A stretch of DNA of 64,000 nt from positions 16,629-80,628 of the forward strand of contig JAEWRL010000168.1 in NCBI GenBank assembly GCA_023398955.1, given 5' to 3'. Source of the DNA: Pseudomonadota bacterium. Lineage in GTDB: Bacteria; Myxococcota_A; Polyangia; Polyangiales; Polyangiaceae. Positions 1 to 8,661 of the stretch are shown here, piece after piece; the first letter of the stretch is position 1, and every line of letters begins with the position of its first letter. The notes beneath the pieces are model-generated. The model was given only the letters and a program-made list of their open reading frames with translations, made no database searches and was not told the DNA's origin. The position numbers and the translations under genes are program-made.

Positions 1-1209
1 GGCTGCTCGCCCAACTGCACCATGGGTCCCCGCTGCGGAGACGGCCTCGTCCAGGCCACCGCGGGCGAGATCTGCGACAACGGCTTCAACGACGACGTCT
101 ATGCGACGGGCGCGCCGGGCGAGTGCGGCCAAGGCTGCCTACCCCCTGCGGCCTATTGCGGCGACGGCATCCTGGAGCCTGCCTACGAGCAGTGCGACAA
201 CGGCGCGGACAACAGCAACAGCGCCTATGGACCGACGGCCTGCACCACGAGCTGCACCTTCGCCGGCTTCTGCGGCGATGGCGTCGTGAGCGGTCCCGAG
301 GCTTGTGATCGCGGCGCGCTGAACGGGCAGGAGTACGGCCCGAACTCCTGCGGCTACGACTGCCAGGCAGGCCCGCGTTGCGGTGATGGCGTTCGTAACG
401 GCAACGAGCAGTGCGACGGTACCGAGCACTGCAGCGCGGCGTGCACCCTCGAGCCGTACTGCGGCGATGGCGTCGTCGGATCCGGCGAGGAGTGCGACTA
501 CGGCCAGTTCGCGTCCGATAACTACGGCGGCTGCACGGAGGCCTGCGAGTGGGGCCCGCGCTGCGGTGACGGCAGCAAGGACGTCCCCTACGAGGAGTGC
601 GACCTCGGCGCGGGCGACAACGACGGCACCTACGGCGGCTGCAGTGAGACGTGCACCCTGGGTCCGCGTTGTGGTGACGGAACCGTCCAGACGAGCGAAG
701 GCGAGGCCTGCGACAACGGCTTCAACGACGACCTCTACGCCTTCGACGAGCAGGCTTGCGGCCCCGGCTGCTCGCTGCCGCCGGGCTGCGGTGACGGCGT
801 CGTCCAGAGCGCCTTCGAGCTCTGCGACTACGGCCCCGAGAACGACGATGACGCCTACAACGGGTGCACGACGACATGCACCTGGGGTCCCTATTGCGGC
901 GACGGCGGCGTCGACGCTGGTGAAACCTGCGACGAAGGTGCGGACAACACTGCCTACTCCAGCTCCGGCGAAGGGTGCAGCTACGACTGCGACGTCGCAC
1001 CCTACTGCGGCGACGGGATCCGCAACGGCCCCGAAGAGTGCGACAACGGTGAAGAGGAGAACGTGGGCGGCTACGGCAAGTGCAACCCAGACTGCACGCG
1101 CGGAGCCTACTGCGGCGACGGCCACAAGGATCCGGACGAGGCCTGCGACGACGGTCCCGTGGGCAGCCTCGACTGTTCGCCAAACTGCCAGTTCCGCGGC
1201 ATCTACTGA
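1..1209 (+). CDS. Cysteine-rich CGDG-repeat (DUF4215-type) protein, 5' truncated
   Basis: The frame is open from base 1, through an internal ATG at 22, to the TGA at 1207-1209, so the true start lies outside the window. The visible 402 residues are eleven tandem units of about 35 residues. Each starts with CGDG and carries a later EECD/EQCDNG-type acidic-Cys motif and a C-x-x-x-C pair. This is the DUF4215 / Myxococcus cysteine-rich repeat pattern, which family knowledge associates with secreted or surface proteins of myxobacteria stabilised by disulfides and possibly calcium. There is no catalytic domain and no C-terminal sorting signal; the last unit ends at FRGIY. The missing N-terminal part probably holds the signal peptide or a functional domain. 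Function is unknown; a structural or adhesive role is inference. Confidence 0.85.
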   Translation, partial: GCSPNCTMGPRCGDGLVQATAGEICDNGFNDDVYATGAPGECGQGCLPPAAYCGDGILEPAYEQCDNGADNSNSAYGPTACTTSCTFAGFCGDGVVSGPEACDRGALNGQEYGPNSCGYDCQAGPRCGDGVRNGNEQCDGTEHCSAACTLEPYCGDGVVGSGEECDYGQFASDNYGGCTEACEWGPRCGDGSKDVPYEECDLGAGDNDGTYGGCSETCTLGPRCGDGTVQTSEGEACDNGFNDDLYAFDEQACGPGCSLPPGCGDGVVQSAFELCDYGPENDDDAYNGCTTTCTWGPYCGDGGVDAGETCDEGADNTAYSSSGEGCSYDCDVAPYCGDGIRNGPEECDNGEEENVGGYGKCNPDCTRGAYCGDGHKDPDEACDDGPVGSLDCSPNCQFRGIY

Positions 1210-1230
1210 TCCTGCCGACTGCGGGTGACA

Positions 1231-1255
1231 GGGGTCCCAGGTTCTCTGGGGCCCC
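1231..1255 (+). terminator. Terminator-like hairpin after the cysteine-repeat gene
   Basis: A 10-bp stem (GGGGTCCCAG with CTGGGGCCCC, one G-T wobble) closes a 5-nt loop 22 nt after the stop codon and is followed by GTTGT. A second small hairpin (CCCGTT/AACGGG, 1253-1266) and a GC stem (1263-1280) follow directly. No true U-tract is present, so the efficiency of termination is uncertain. Confidence 0.45.
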
Positions 1256-1368
1256 GTTGTAACGGGCGCGACCGCGCCCGCAACGAGGCGCGAGCGCAGA
1301 CTTGGCGTCCCCCCGCCGCCCGCGCCACCGCGCCTGCCCCCACGGCGATGCTCGCGTCTGCGTCGCGG

Positions 1369-1767
1369 TTACGCCGCGCCGCGGGGCTTGTGCTGCGTGC
1401 CTCGGCCGGCGGTGATGAAGACGGCGGTGGCCATCCCCCTCACGTCGGCGGTGTGCCAGACGCCTGGTTCGTTGATCAAGTACTCTCCGGGAGAAAGCGT
1501 CGTCGTCTCGACGGCACCATCACGCTCTTGGAGGAGATCGATGCTACCGGCGGTGCAGAGGACGACCTCGCTCCCGTCGGGGTGCATCTCCCATACGCCC
1601 CACGGCTTTGAGAACGTGTGCATCGAGACGAGCCGTGCCTCGGCGCCGTCGGCGGCATGCCGCTCCGCATAGTCGGCGTACCACGCCATGCCGGTGAGCT
1701 CTGGCTCGCTGAGCGCGGTCGCGCCGAGGCCGAGGTGAATCGGGTATGTCGTGAGTGCTTTTGGCAT
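1369..1767 (-). CDS. Small cupin-domain protein
   Basis: The 132-residue product fits a single beta-barrel cupin. Its core runs from about residue 35 to 120. It has a first motif around WEMHPDGSE, a glycine turn at CTAGSID and a second motif PGEYLINEPGVWHTAD that supplies a metal-binding type His. The ATG at 1767 was chosen because conserved-looking sequence starts there (MPKALTTYPIHL). The frame extends upstream to 1881, but that N-terminus is Arg/Ser-rich and non-conserved in character; an ATG at 1794 is also possible. The family includes ChrR-like anti-sigma partners and small metabolic cupins, and nothing nearby specifies the substrate. It is transcribed convergently with the cysteine-repeat gene. 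Confidence 0.65.
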   Translation of the reverse strand: MPKALTTYPIHLGLGATALSEPELTGMAWYADYAERHAADGAEARLVSMHTFSKPWGVWEMHPDGSEVVLCTAGSIDLLQERDGAVETTTLSPGEYLINEPGVWHTADVRGMATAVFITAGRGTQHKPRGAA

Positions 1768-2291
1768 GCTGGTTCCGAGCTCCGCGTTCTGCATGTTCTG
1801 AGGAAGCGGCCGCGCTCCTCGCGCTGCGCACCGCCGCCACGGCGATGATGGGGAATCTTGGTGCAACGGCGTTCGCGTCAAGGGGAGCCAACCCGGCAGG
1901 CACAGACTGCAAGAGGCTCCAACGCTCCCAACGTGTCTCTCCGTTCGTTTCCGGCTGCTCCGACCCAGGAGTGGTCGCGTGAGGCGTCGCAGGAGAGGTA
2001 GCGCGGAGCCCGACCCCTGGTCGGAGCGGTGCGCTGAGCTTGCCTCGGACTCCCGCCGCGCAGCGCCTTCGTCCGCGTCGGTGCGTAGGAGAGGCGGCGC
2101 GGCGCGGTATTCGGACGGTGAGCGGCGCGCCCTTTCAGAGCTCGAGCCTCCCTGTGATGGTCGTCGCGCCCGTTACGGTGGGCGCTCCCCAACCTCCTCC
2201 GCCTCGAAACGTGTACACTCAGTACACGTTTACGTGGTCATGGCTGCCCAAATTTGCGGCATTTTCTCGGTTATGAGTCACGATTTGGATC
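1768..2291. other. Intergenic region between cupin and TIGR02147 genes
   Basis: This 524-bp divergent spacer holds one clear element, the 25-bp palindrome at 2207-2231. The rest shows no convincing coding frame, RNA gene or repeat. Promoters for both divergent genes must lie here, but no unambiguous -35/-10 pair was identified. Confidence 0.5.
2207..2231. promoter_or_regulatory. Perfect 25-bp palindromic operator candidate
   Basis: Ten-base arms AAACGTGTAC and GTACACGTTT are exact reverse complements around the 5-nt centre ACTCA. The site ends 60 bp upstream of the TIGR02147 gene start. The AT content and short centre fit a dimeric DNA-binding protein site better than an RNA terminator, and no U-tract follows. 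Autoregulation by the downstream regulator is an inference. Confidence 0.6.
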
Positions 2292-3158
2292 GTGGATACC
2301 CCGAATGGAGTAAACGTTTTCGAGTACCTCGACTATCGCGAGTTCCTTCGTGACCTCTACCGGCACAGAAAGGCGACTGAGTACGGCTTCTCGTACCGGG
2401 CTTTCTCCCGGCGCGCGGGGCTCCGCTCGACGAACTACCTGAAGCTCGTGATGGACGGGGAGCGCAACATCACGCCCGAGATGGCGGTCCAGTTCGCCAA
2501 GGGCTGCGGGCTCGAGGACCAGGAGGCGGACTACTTCTGCGAGCTCGTCGCCTTCAACCAGAGCCAGAGCGCCGTCGAACGCAATCGCTGTCACGAGCGG
2601 CTGACACGGTTCAGGGAGTACCGCAGCATCCACAAGCTCGACGCGGCGCAGGCGGCTTATCATTCCACTTGGTATCTGCCTGCGATTCGCGAGCTGGTGG
2701 CGCGGTCCGACTTCCGCGAGGACCCAAGGTGGATCGCGCGCACGCTGACGCCGCGCATCACGGCAGACGAGGCCGAACGTGCCATCGGTACGCTGCTGAC
2801 CCTGGGCCTCTTGGAGCGAGATGCAGAGGGCCGTCTGCGCCAGGCGGAGGCCCTCATCACGACGGGATCAGGGCCCCTGGGGCACCACATAGTGAATTAT
2901 CACCGCACGATGATGGCCCGCGCCGCGGAGGCGCTAGACACCGTTGTCCGAGAAGAGCGGGAGATCTCCAGCGTTACGCTGTGCGTATCCCATGACGTCA
3001 TGCTGGACATCAAGGAGCGAATCCGTGAGTTCCGCCGCGAGCTCCTCCAGGTGGCCGAGCTCGGCGGCGCCCCGGAGCGGGTAGTCCAGATCAACTTTCA
3101 ACTCTTTCCCTTATCGGAGAAGAAGGAGCGCGACAATGATGAGAGCGTCGATGAGTGA
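2292..3158 (+). CDS. TIGR02147 family protein (putative transcriptional regulator)
   Basis: The 288-residue protein matches the TIGR02147 family of myxobacteria and Fibrobacteres in length and landmarks. It has an N-terminal VFEYLDYREFLRDLY motif and a helix-turn-helix-like segment (about residues 30-75: FSYRAFSRRAGLRS, YLKLVMDGERN, FAKGCGL). The middle is a winged-helix-like region (about 130-185, LTPRITADEAERAIGTLL). The C-terminal half carries the conserved TLCVSHDVMLDIKERIREFRREL region. The start is GTG at 2292; an ATG at 2273 is out of frame. The gene overlaps the serpin gene by 23 nt, so the two are co-transcribed and coupled. A perfect palindrome 60 bp upstream is the likely operator. 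Family members are often encoded beside secreted lipoproteins, as here; DNA binding is inferred, not established. Confidence 0.8.
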   Translation: MDTPNGVNVFEYLDYREFLRDLYRHRKATEYGFSYRAFSRRAGLRSTNYLKLVMDGERNITPEMAVQFAKGCGLEDQEADYFCELVAFNQSQSAVERNRCHERLTRFREYRSIHKLDAAQAAYHSTWYLPAIRELVARSDFREDPRWIARTLTPRITADEAERAIGTLLTLGLLERDAEGRLRQAEALITTGSGPLGHHIVNYHRTMMARAAEALDTVVREEREISSVTLCVSHDVMLDIKERIREFRRELLQVAELGGAPERVVQINFQLFPLSEKKERDNDESVDE

Positions 3159-4839
3159 GAGGTCCGGAGCGGGGTCGTCGGGCACTGCCTGCGGCGAGCG
3201 TACGACGAACACGTCTGGCAGGTCGTGGAGAGACTCGGTGCGGGGCGTCCCGGCGTCCCGCTGGGCGAGCACCCTGGCGTTGTCTGCCGCCGTAGGCATC
3301 GCGGGACCCGTCATGGGGTGTAGCAGCGTGGGGACGGAGACAGACAACCCGGGCTCACCAGGCGGCTTGGAGTTTCGGAGGTCCAGCTTGCCGTACCAGA
3401 GCGAGGTGACGGTGCCGGCCGCGGATCGCGACGCCCTCCGGGATGGCAATCAAGTGTTTGCCTGCAGCCTCTACCGCGAGATCGTGGACACCACTGCCGC
3501 GAGCGAGAACGTCTTCGTTTCTCCCTCTAGCATCTCGACGGTGATGGCCATGACCTACGCTGGCGCCCGCGGGGATACTGCCAGCGAGATGGCCGACGCC
3601 CTCCAGTTTACTCTGCCCAACGCCGCCCTACACCCCGCGATGAACGCGCTCACGCAAGCGCTGCGAGATGCCACGGTGGGCACGGACGTGAGCTTCCAGA
3701 CCCTGAACTCACTTTGGCTAGCGCGCGGCTTCGCCACGGAACCCGACTACCTCGATGTGCTCTCGCAGCACTACGATACCGGCGTTTACATGGCGGACTT
3801 CGCTGGCGACACCGAGGGCGTGCGCGAGAGCGTCAATGATTGGGCAAGAGAGCAGACCAGCGGGCTCGTCCCCGAGCTCTTCGGGGCGGGAGCCATTCGG
3901 GAGGAGACCGAGCTCGTGCTGACGAACGCGGCCTACCTCTCCGCCCCGTGGCTCGATCGCTTCGATCCCGAGTCGACCGAGCCCGCCCCATTCCGCCTTC
4001 CCGATGGCACCGAGGTCGACGTCCCGATGATGCGGCGGCTCTGGGACTACCCCTTCGTCTTCGACGTGGACTACCGCGCCGTCGAGCTGCCGTTCCGCGA
4101 CGCGAACATGGGCATGGTCTTCGTGCTGCCGAACGAGGGAGAGTTCCGGGTGTTCGAGGAGAGCCTCGACGCGACCCGTTTGAGGAGGATCGCCACAGCA
4201 CTGGAGGCTGCCCGCTCGCCCGACGAAGAGGGGCCGTTCTTGTACCTGAGGCTGCCCCGCTTCGACTTCGGTGCGTCGGTGGACTTGCGCCCCCCTCTGG
4301 AGGCCCTCGGGATGAGCCTCGCGTTCGACCAATTCGCAGCGGACTTCTCGGGCATCGACCCGGAAGGTCTACCCTTCATCGACTCCATCATCCACCGTAC
4401 GACGATCGAGGTCGACGAGTACGGCACAACGGCTGCGGCAGCTTCCGGTGAGGTCATGGAACCCGAGCCCATCACCCCACGCTTGACCTTCGACCGTCCC
4501 TTCGTGTTCTTCATCTACGATCACGAGACCCAGTCCGTCCTCTTCATGGGACGGCTGGTGCGCCCCAGTGGAGACGCGCGGGAGCCTGCGTCCCCGCCGG
4601 AGACGAGGACGGACATCGCGATTATCTGCGAGGTCTTGGCCGACTGCGCGGGTCGCACTACCACCGAGAGCGAGTGCGCGGCAGCGCTCGAGGGCGATGA
4701 GCCGGCGGTCGTCGAGCAATGTGCGGACTGTTACCTCGCCAAGGACGACCTCTGCAGCGGTTCTCCGGGCTGCTCGTGGGGCCCCGACGTATGCGCGCCG
4801 GACGCCTGCGCCGAGTACTGTCCAGCCCAATCATTCTGA
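3136..4839 (+). CDS. Inhibitory-type serpin lipoprotein with Cys-rich tail
   Basis: The 567-residue protein has a long N-region, a hydrophobic stretch and a lipobox-like PVMGC (Cys62), then a full serpin fold (about residues 95-475). The reactive-centre hinge near residue 430 reads EYGTTAAAAS: Gly at P15, Thr at P14 and small residues P12-P9. That is the signature of inhibitory rather than non-inhibitory serpins. The conserved C-terminal block FDRPFVFFIYD...VLFMGRLVRP follows. The P1 residue falls in the MEPEP region but cannot be fixed by eye. A cysteine-rich extension of about 70 residues follows the serpin and is unusual. An AAGGAG ribosome site (3123-3128) lies 7 nt before the ATG, inside the upstream regulator gene. 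Predicted role: a surface-anchored irreversible protease inhibitor, perhaps protecting the cell from its own or prey proteases. Confidence 0.9.
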   Translation: MMRASMSERSGAGSSGTACGERTTNTSGRSWRDSVRGVPASRWASTLALSAAVGIAGPVMGCSSVGTETDNPGSPGGLEFRRSSLPYQSEVTVPAADRDALRDGNQVFACSLYREIVDTTAASENVFVSPSSISTVMAMTYAGARGDTASEMADALQFTLPNAALHPAMNALTQALRDATVGTDVSFQTLNSLWLARGFATEPDYLDVLSQHYDTGVYMADFAGDTEGVRESVNDWAREQTSGLVPELFGAGAIREETELVLTNAAYLSAPWLDRFDPESTEPAPFRLPDGTEVDVPMMRRLWDYPFVFDVDYRAVELPFRDANMGMVFVLPNEGEFRVFEESLDATRLRRIATALEAARSPDEEGPFLYLRLPRFDFGASVDLRPPLEALGMSLAFDQFAADFSGIDPEGLPFIDSIIHRTTIEVDEYGTTAAAASGEVMEPEPITPRLTFDRPFVFFIYDHETQSVLFMGRLVRPSGDAREPASPPETRTDIAIICEVLADCAGRTTTESECAAALEGDEPAVVEQCADCYLAKDDLCSGSPGCSWGPDVCAPDACAEYCPAQSF

Positions 4840-4858
4840 AGGCCAAAGGTGAGACGCA

Positions 4859-4885
4859 CCGCCCCCTTCGAGGGAGAGGGGGCGG
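4859..4885. terminator. GC-rich hairpin between convergent genes
   Basis: Perfect 9-bp arms CCGCCCCCT and AGGGGGCGG surround a 9-nt loop in the 99-bp gap between the serpin gene (plus) and the solute-binding gene (minus). The position suits a bidirectional terminator, although no T-run follows on either strand. Confidence 0.5.
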
Positions 4886-4938
4886 CGGGGTGGGGGAGAC
4901 TCTCGGCCGACCAAAGCCGAAGTGTTCGGCGCTAGTTG

Positions 4939-6246
4939 CTACTCGGGCGGGTTCTCGGTGATGGCCTGCCGTAGGGTTTCGATGTCCCGCCCCTCGGCGT
5001 ACTGCGCCAGGGCGTCATCCCAGGCGGGTGGCGTTGCGACGAGCATGCGGTACTCAGCGTCCGCGAGATCGTCCAGCGTCGCGCGCCCGACCTCGTCGAG
5101 GCGCGTGGGAGGTACGTCGGAGCGCATCGGGCTGGAGCCCTTGATCGTGTTGAATGCGACTTGTCCGTCGACGGACGCGACGGCCTTCAGGAATTCGAGA
5201 GCACCGCGTCGATTCTTCGCGCCTGCCGGGAGAGCGAAGACGTCCACGCCGTAGAGGAAGAGCTCCGACGCGCCGGGTGCACCGACTGCCCCGAAGTCGA
5301 CCCCTGGGTCCCAGCCCAGCTGCACGAAGTAGCCCTTTGCCCAATCGCCATGAAGGAACATCGCGGCCTCGCCGGCCTGCACCGCTTCCGCGGCCGCGTC
5401 CCAGCCGAAGTCCGCGTCAGCCGCGTCGGGGTTCGTGTAATTCTCGAGGACGTGAGCGTAGACGTCGAGCGCTGTGAGGAGCTCCTCCTGGTGGCGCTCG
5501 CCGCCGCTCGTGAAGTAGTCGTGGTACGCTTTGGCTCCCATGGAGCCCATCGCGATGGTGTTGAACATGATGCGCTGGATCCAGCCCTGATGGGACGTCG
5601 CGATGGGCGTCACTCCCGCTTCCTTCAATGTTTCGCAGACGCTTAGGAAATCTGGGAACGTCTCCGGCGGCTCCATGTCGTGGTCCTCGAAGAGCTCGAC
5701 GTTGTAGAAAAGCGTGTTCTCCCGGTGCACGTTGATGGGCATGGCGACGACCCTGCCACCTATCGTTACGTCTTCGAGCACCTCGGGAAAGACGACGTCC
5801 GCCAGCTCGAGGGTGTCGAAGAGGTCATCGAGTGGATACAGGGCGTCTGGGTTCGCCTTGAGGAAACCCGGAAGCTCATTGGCGTTCTCTTGGAAGAGGT
5901 CCGGCGGGTCCTCGGCGTCGAGGCGCTCCGCCAGGACCTCGCGAGCGTTGTCTCCCGAATCCAAGGCGGCATTGTGGACGCGACCACCCGGGCTGTTCTG
6001 CCTATACACGTCGACCATCGCCTGAAGGGCCTCGGCTTCCCCGGGGGCGGTCCACCAAGAGAAGAGCTCGACGACGTTCTCGTCCTCACCCGCGCCGCCG
6101 CCCGAGGACGAAGCTCCCCCATTGGCTCCAGTGGAGCCTGCGGCGCCGGCCTCCCCGTTGCTGCCCGCCGCGCCATCGGAACCACACCCCACGCCGAGAA
6201 CGAGAACGCCATAGAGAACGGCCTTAGACAAGCATGAACGTCGCAT
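4939..6246 (-). CDS. Sugar-type extracellular solute-binding lipoprotein (family 1)
   Basis: The 435-residue protein starts with a lipoprotein signal (VLVLGVGC, Cys21), then a Gly/Ala/Ser linker of about 35 residues, then a periplasmic-binding fold. The opening block VVELFSWWTAPGEAEALQAM and the NAREVLAERL...DPPDLFQ segment resemble glucose/mannose-type family 1 binding proteins (COG1653). Its ribosome site AAGGTGAG lies 5 nt before the ATG. It follows the second binding-protein gene by 68 nt on the same strand, so the two probably form one operon. No permease or ATPase gene is in the window. Either the transporter is encoded elsewhere or these proteins act as ligand sensors; the second view is inference. 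Confidence 0.85.
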   Translation of the reverse strand: MRRSCLSKAVLYGVLVLGVGCGSDGAAGSNGEAGAAGSTGANGGASSSGGGAGEDENVVELFSWWTAPGEAEALQAMVDVYRQNSPGGRVHNAALDSGDNAREVLAERLDAEDPPDLFQENANELPGFLKANPDALYPLDDLFDTLELADVVFPEVLEDVTIGGRVVAMPINVHRENTLFYNVELFEDHDMEPPETFPDFLSVCETLKEAGVTPIATSHQGWIQRIMFNTIAMGSMGAKAYHDYFTSGGERHQEELLTALDVYAHVLENYTNPDAADADFGWDAAAEAVQAGEAAMFLHGDWAKGYFVQLGWDPGVDFGAVGAPGASELFLYGVDVFALPAGAKNRRGALEFLKAVASVDGQVAFNTIKGSSPMRSDVPPTRLDEVGRATLDDLADAEYRMLVATPPAWDDALAQYAEGRDIETLRQAITENPPE

Positions 6247-6314
6247 CGAATCTCACCTTTTCTAGTTGTCGAGGTCCTCGGGGGCGCGGTCGTTTCCCGT
6301 GCCCGAACCGTGGT

Positions 6315-7562
6315 TCAGTCTTCGCGGGTCGCTATCTTTCCGTCTCGGACGGAGTAGACGGAGGTCACTCCGAGTCGCCGCGCGCCACAAGCGTCGACGA
6401 GCATGGGCCCCGTGAGGCCCGAGTAGTACATCTCCTTGCCGAGGGCGAGCCGTTCAAGTCCCGACTCCAGCTCGTCCCACGACACGGCCTCTCCAGGAGG
6501 CGCCGCGACGTCGCGCAAGGCGGTCTGGAGGGTGCTTGCTGCTCCGCCCGCAGCAGCGCGATCCGCCGCTCGCTGCTGCAGCCCCAGCGCGAGCATGGCC
6601 ATCGCGTCGTAGTAGAAGTAGGCGCCTTCGAGTGGCTCGTCGCCCCGCCATCGCTCCGAGAAGGCCTCGGGAAATGCCTCCGCGTCCTCGTAGATCTTGG
6701 GCGCGACCCCGAGCGCACCTTGGAGCGCGCCGGGCAGCACGTTCAGCGCGAAGAGGTCGGTCTTCAGGAGCGGCGACAGAAACCAGCGCGGCTGGGTGTC
6801 GTTCAGCGCGTAAGCCTCATTGACGACCAAGGCGCCCGTGCGTGGCGAGGTCGCCAGCAGGATCGTCTCGACGCCGGCTTCCGAAGCGGCGCGAAGGCTC
6901 GCGGCATATGTCTGCGCGCGTGGCTCTAGCTCGAACCGTCGCGGCGTTTCGCCAGCGAGGCGGGCGAAGCGTCTCCCTGCGGAGTTCGCTAGGGCAAGGT
7001 TGTAGTCATCTCCCTCATAGAAGATGGCCACGTGCTGGACGGCCTCCGCAGCCATGAGCTTGGCCAGCGCCTCCCCGAGCGTCTTGGCCGACGGTGCCAA
7101 GCGGTACCAGGGTCTGGTGCAGTCCAGGGCGGGCGTCTCTGCCGCGCCGACGTAGGGAGAGATGAGCACGACGTCCCCGTCCGTGAGCTCGGGGAGGAGT
7201 GCTTGCGCGATTTCCGCGCTCTCCGGCCCAATCACCGCCTCCACACGCGCTTGCTTCAGGTCTTCGATGGCTTCGAGGCCGCGGATTGAGTCCGAGTGCG
7301 TGTCACGGGCCACGATGCGAATGCGTACCCCCCCGATCCCTCCCGCGTCGTTGACCTTCCCTGCCGCGAAGCGTACCGCCTGTTCGAGGTTGCCCGCCGT
7401 CGCAGCGTTCGAGCCCGTAAAGGGGATGAGCAGTCCCACGGCGAGTGTCTCCGATGGATTCGCCTCCGAGGCGCCGCAGGCCACGACGGTCCCAGCCGCA
7501 AGAAGGGCCACGAAGAAGCACCAAGGTCCTCGACGTCGCAGCGGACTCAGGGGGTGGGACAC
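6315..7562 (-). CDS. Leu/Ile/Val-binding-type periplasmic lipoprotein
   Basis: The product of about 415 residues is a type I periplasmic-binding protein of the branched-chain amino-acid/amide family. Landmarks are AVGLLIPFTGSNA, VRFAAGKVNDAGGIGG, VRIRIVARDTHSD and VEAVIGPESAEIAQ. The start is set at GTG 7562: it gives a compact signal peptide ending in the lipobox AGTVVACG and has GAGG(AG) about 6 nt upstream. A longer in-frame extension to 7685 has no signal-like content. It is first in a two-gene operon with the sugar-type binding protein. The C-terminal part contains YYSGLTGPMLVDACGARR, typical of ligand-lobe closure in this fold. No cognate permease genes are nearby. The ligand is unknown. 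Confidence 0.85.
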   Translation of the reverse strand: MSHPLSPLRRRGPWCFFVALLAAGTVVACGASEANPSETLAVGLLIPFTGSNAATAGNLEQAVRFAAGKVNDAGGIGGVRIRIVARDTHSDSIRGLEAIEDLKQARVEAVIGPESAEIAQALLPELTDGDVVLISPYVGAAETPALDCTRPWYRLAPSAKTLGEALAKLMAAEAVQHVAIFYEGDDYNLALANSAGRRFARLAGETPRRFELEPRAQTYAASLRAASEAGVETILLATSPRTGALVVNEAYALNDTQPRWFLSPLLKTDLFALNVLPGALQGALGVAPKIYEDAEAFPEAFSERWRGDEPLEGAYFYYDAMAMLALGLQQRAADRAAAGGAASTLQTALRDVAAPPGEAVSWDELESGLERLALGKEMYYSGLTGPMLVDACGARRLGVTSVYSVRDGKIATRED

Positions 7563-8048
7563 GGCGTGCTCCTCGATTCCGTAGACATGGTGAAACTCGA
7601 AGAGGCTCTCCACCCTGCGCCACCCGCCTCGTCGATGCTTCCTTGAGCGGGCGTGGCGCTCAGTCCGGCCGTCGTGTGGAGCCAAGGGGGGCGCAGGTTC
7701 TCTGGCGTGCTCTGCGAAGTCTTCGTGAAGGAGGTGGGGCGTGCGAGCATCGTACGAGGGGGCGTGATGCTACAGTCGGCGCAGCAACGCCGTGGCGTGC
7801 GGCAGCGGTCGGCCCCGCGCAGGCACGGTGCCTGTACCATTGCCTAGAAGTACGGCCGCCATGCCGTTTGACTTCACCCCGAAGAGGCAATTGCCGTCGC
7901 GCGAACTACCACGGGAGCAGGAGCATCGCGCCGTCAGCACGGCCCCACTGCCGGCCCATTTCATTGTCGAATGGGCCGCTGACCGCCGCAGGATTTGTCC
8001 CCCACTGGCGCGCGTGGCGGTGGGGCGCGGCGCAAACGACGTGGACGT
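7563..8048. other. Gene-poor spacer between binding-protein and receiver genes
   Basis: No convincing gene, RNA or repeat is seen in these 486 bp. A short plus-strand frame (ATG 7861 to 8115) exists but has no recognisable homology and runs into the 3' end of the receiver gene. The promoter of the minus-strand binding-protein operon should lie in the left part. Confidence 0.4.
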
Positions 8049-8453
8049 TTACGTGCCGGCCCTGCGCAGCCTCTTCTGGCAGGCGGTACGGACCGCGTCG
8101 ACGAGGTCCGTGTAGATTGCTTGCTTGGGGACCACCGCGTCTGCGCCAGAGGCGCGGGCAAGCTCCTGTAGTTCTAGCATGGAGCGACTCGACACTAGTA
8201 CTATGGCTAGCTCCGTGCCCCGGGGATTCTGGCGCATGAGGCGCGCCAGCTTGTCGCCGTTGAGCTCGGGCATCATCACGTCCAGAACGACGGCGTCGAT
8301 GTTTTGCCGCGCGATCATGCGGGACGCGCCGATGGCGGAGCCCGAGCCGTACACCTCGAAACCCCCTGCCTCGAGGGTTCCGACGAGGGCTTCGCGCGCA
8401 ATCTCGTCGTCGTCGATGGCCAGAACGCGGACTTTCGGGGCTTGATGGGTCAT
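8049..8453 (-). CDS. Single-domain response regulator (receiver)
   Basis: The 134-residue protein is a stand-alone CheY-type receiver. The acidic pocket is IDDDE (D14-D16), the phosphoacceptor is D58 in VVLDVMMPELNG, the switch Ser is S88 in IVLVSSRS, and the conserved Lys is K110 in VVPKQ. There is no output domain, so it must act by protein contact or as a phosphorelay intermediate. The ATG at 8453 was chosen because it starts 7 residues before the first receiver strand; the frame continues upstream to 8549 without domain content. No histidine kinase gene is adjacent. It lies on the same strand as the CotH gene upstream (209 bp away) and the two binding-protein genes downstream; a functional link is possible but unproven. 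Confidence 0.9.
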   Translation of the reverse strand: MTHQAPKVRVLAIDDDEIAREALVGTLEAGGFEVYGSGSAIGASRMIARQNIDAVVLDVMMPELNGDKLARLMRQNPRGTELAIVLVSSRSMLELQELARASGADAVVPKQAIYTDLVDAVRTACQKRLRRAGT

Positions 8454-8661
8454 TGAGGCAGTGCCCTCATCGCGGGCAGCATCGGAGATGGAGAACCGTG
8501 TCCTTCGACCGCGCTGCAATCTGCCGGGGACCGTTGCTTGAACGGCCATTTGATAGAACGGTCACTGGCCGCTGTAGGATTAGGCTCGTATTCGAGAATT
8601 GGCGGAGGCCGCTCGCGAGGGAGTCAGCCCACGTCGGGTCCCACTGCTGCTGATCGGGGGC

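Noticed and set aside
139..1125. Long minus-strand frame of 328 codons opposite the cysteine-repeat gene
   Set aside because: It is the mirror of a repetitive GC-rich gene; composition (Val/Ala-rich repeats) is an artefact of the repeat codons.
7861..8115. Possible 84-residue plus-strand gene overlapping the receiver gene end
   Set aside because: No recognisable motif, no ribosome site, and 67 bp overlap with the 3' end of a solid gene.
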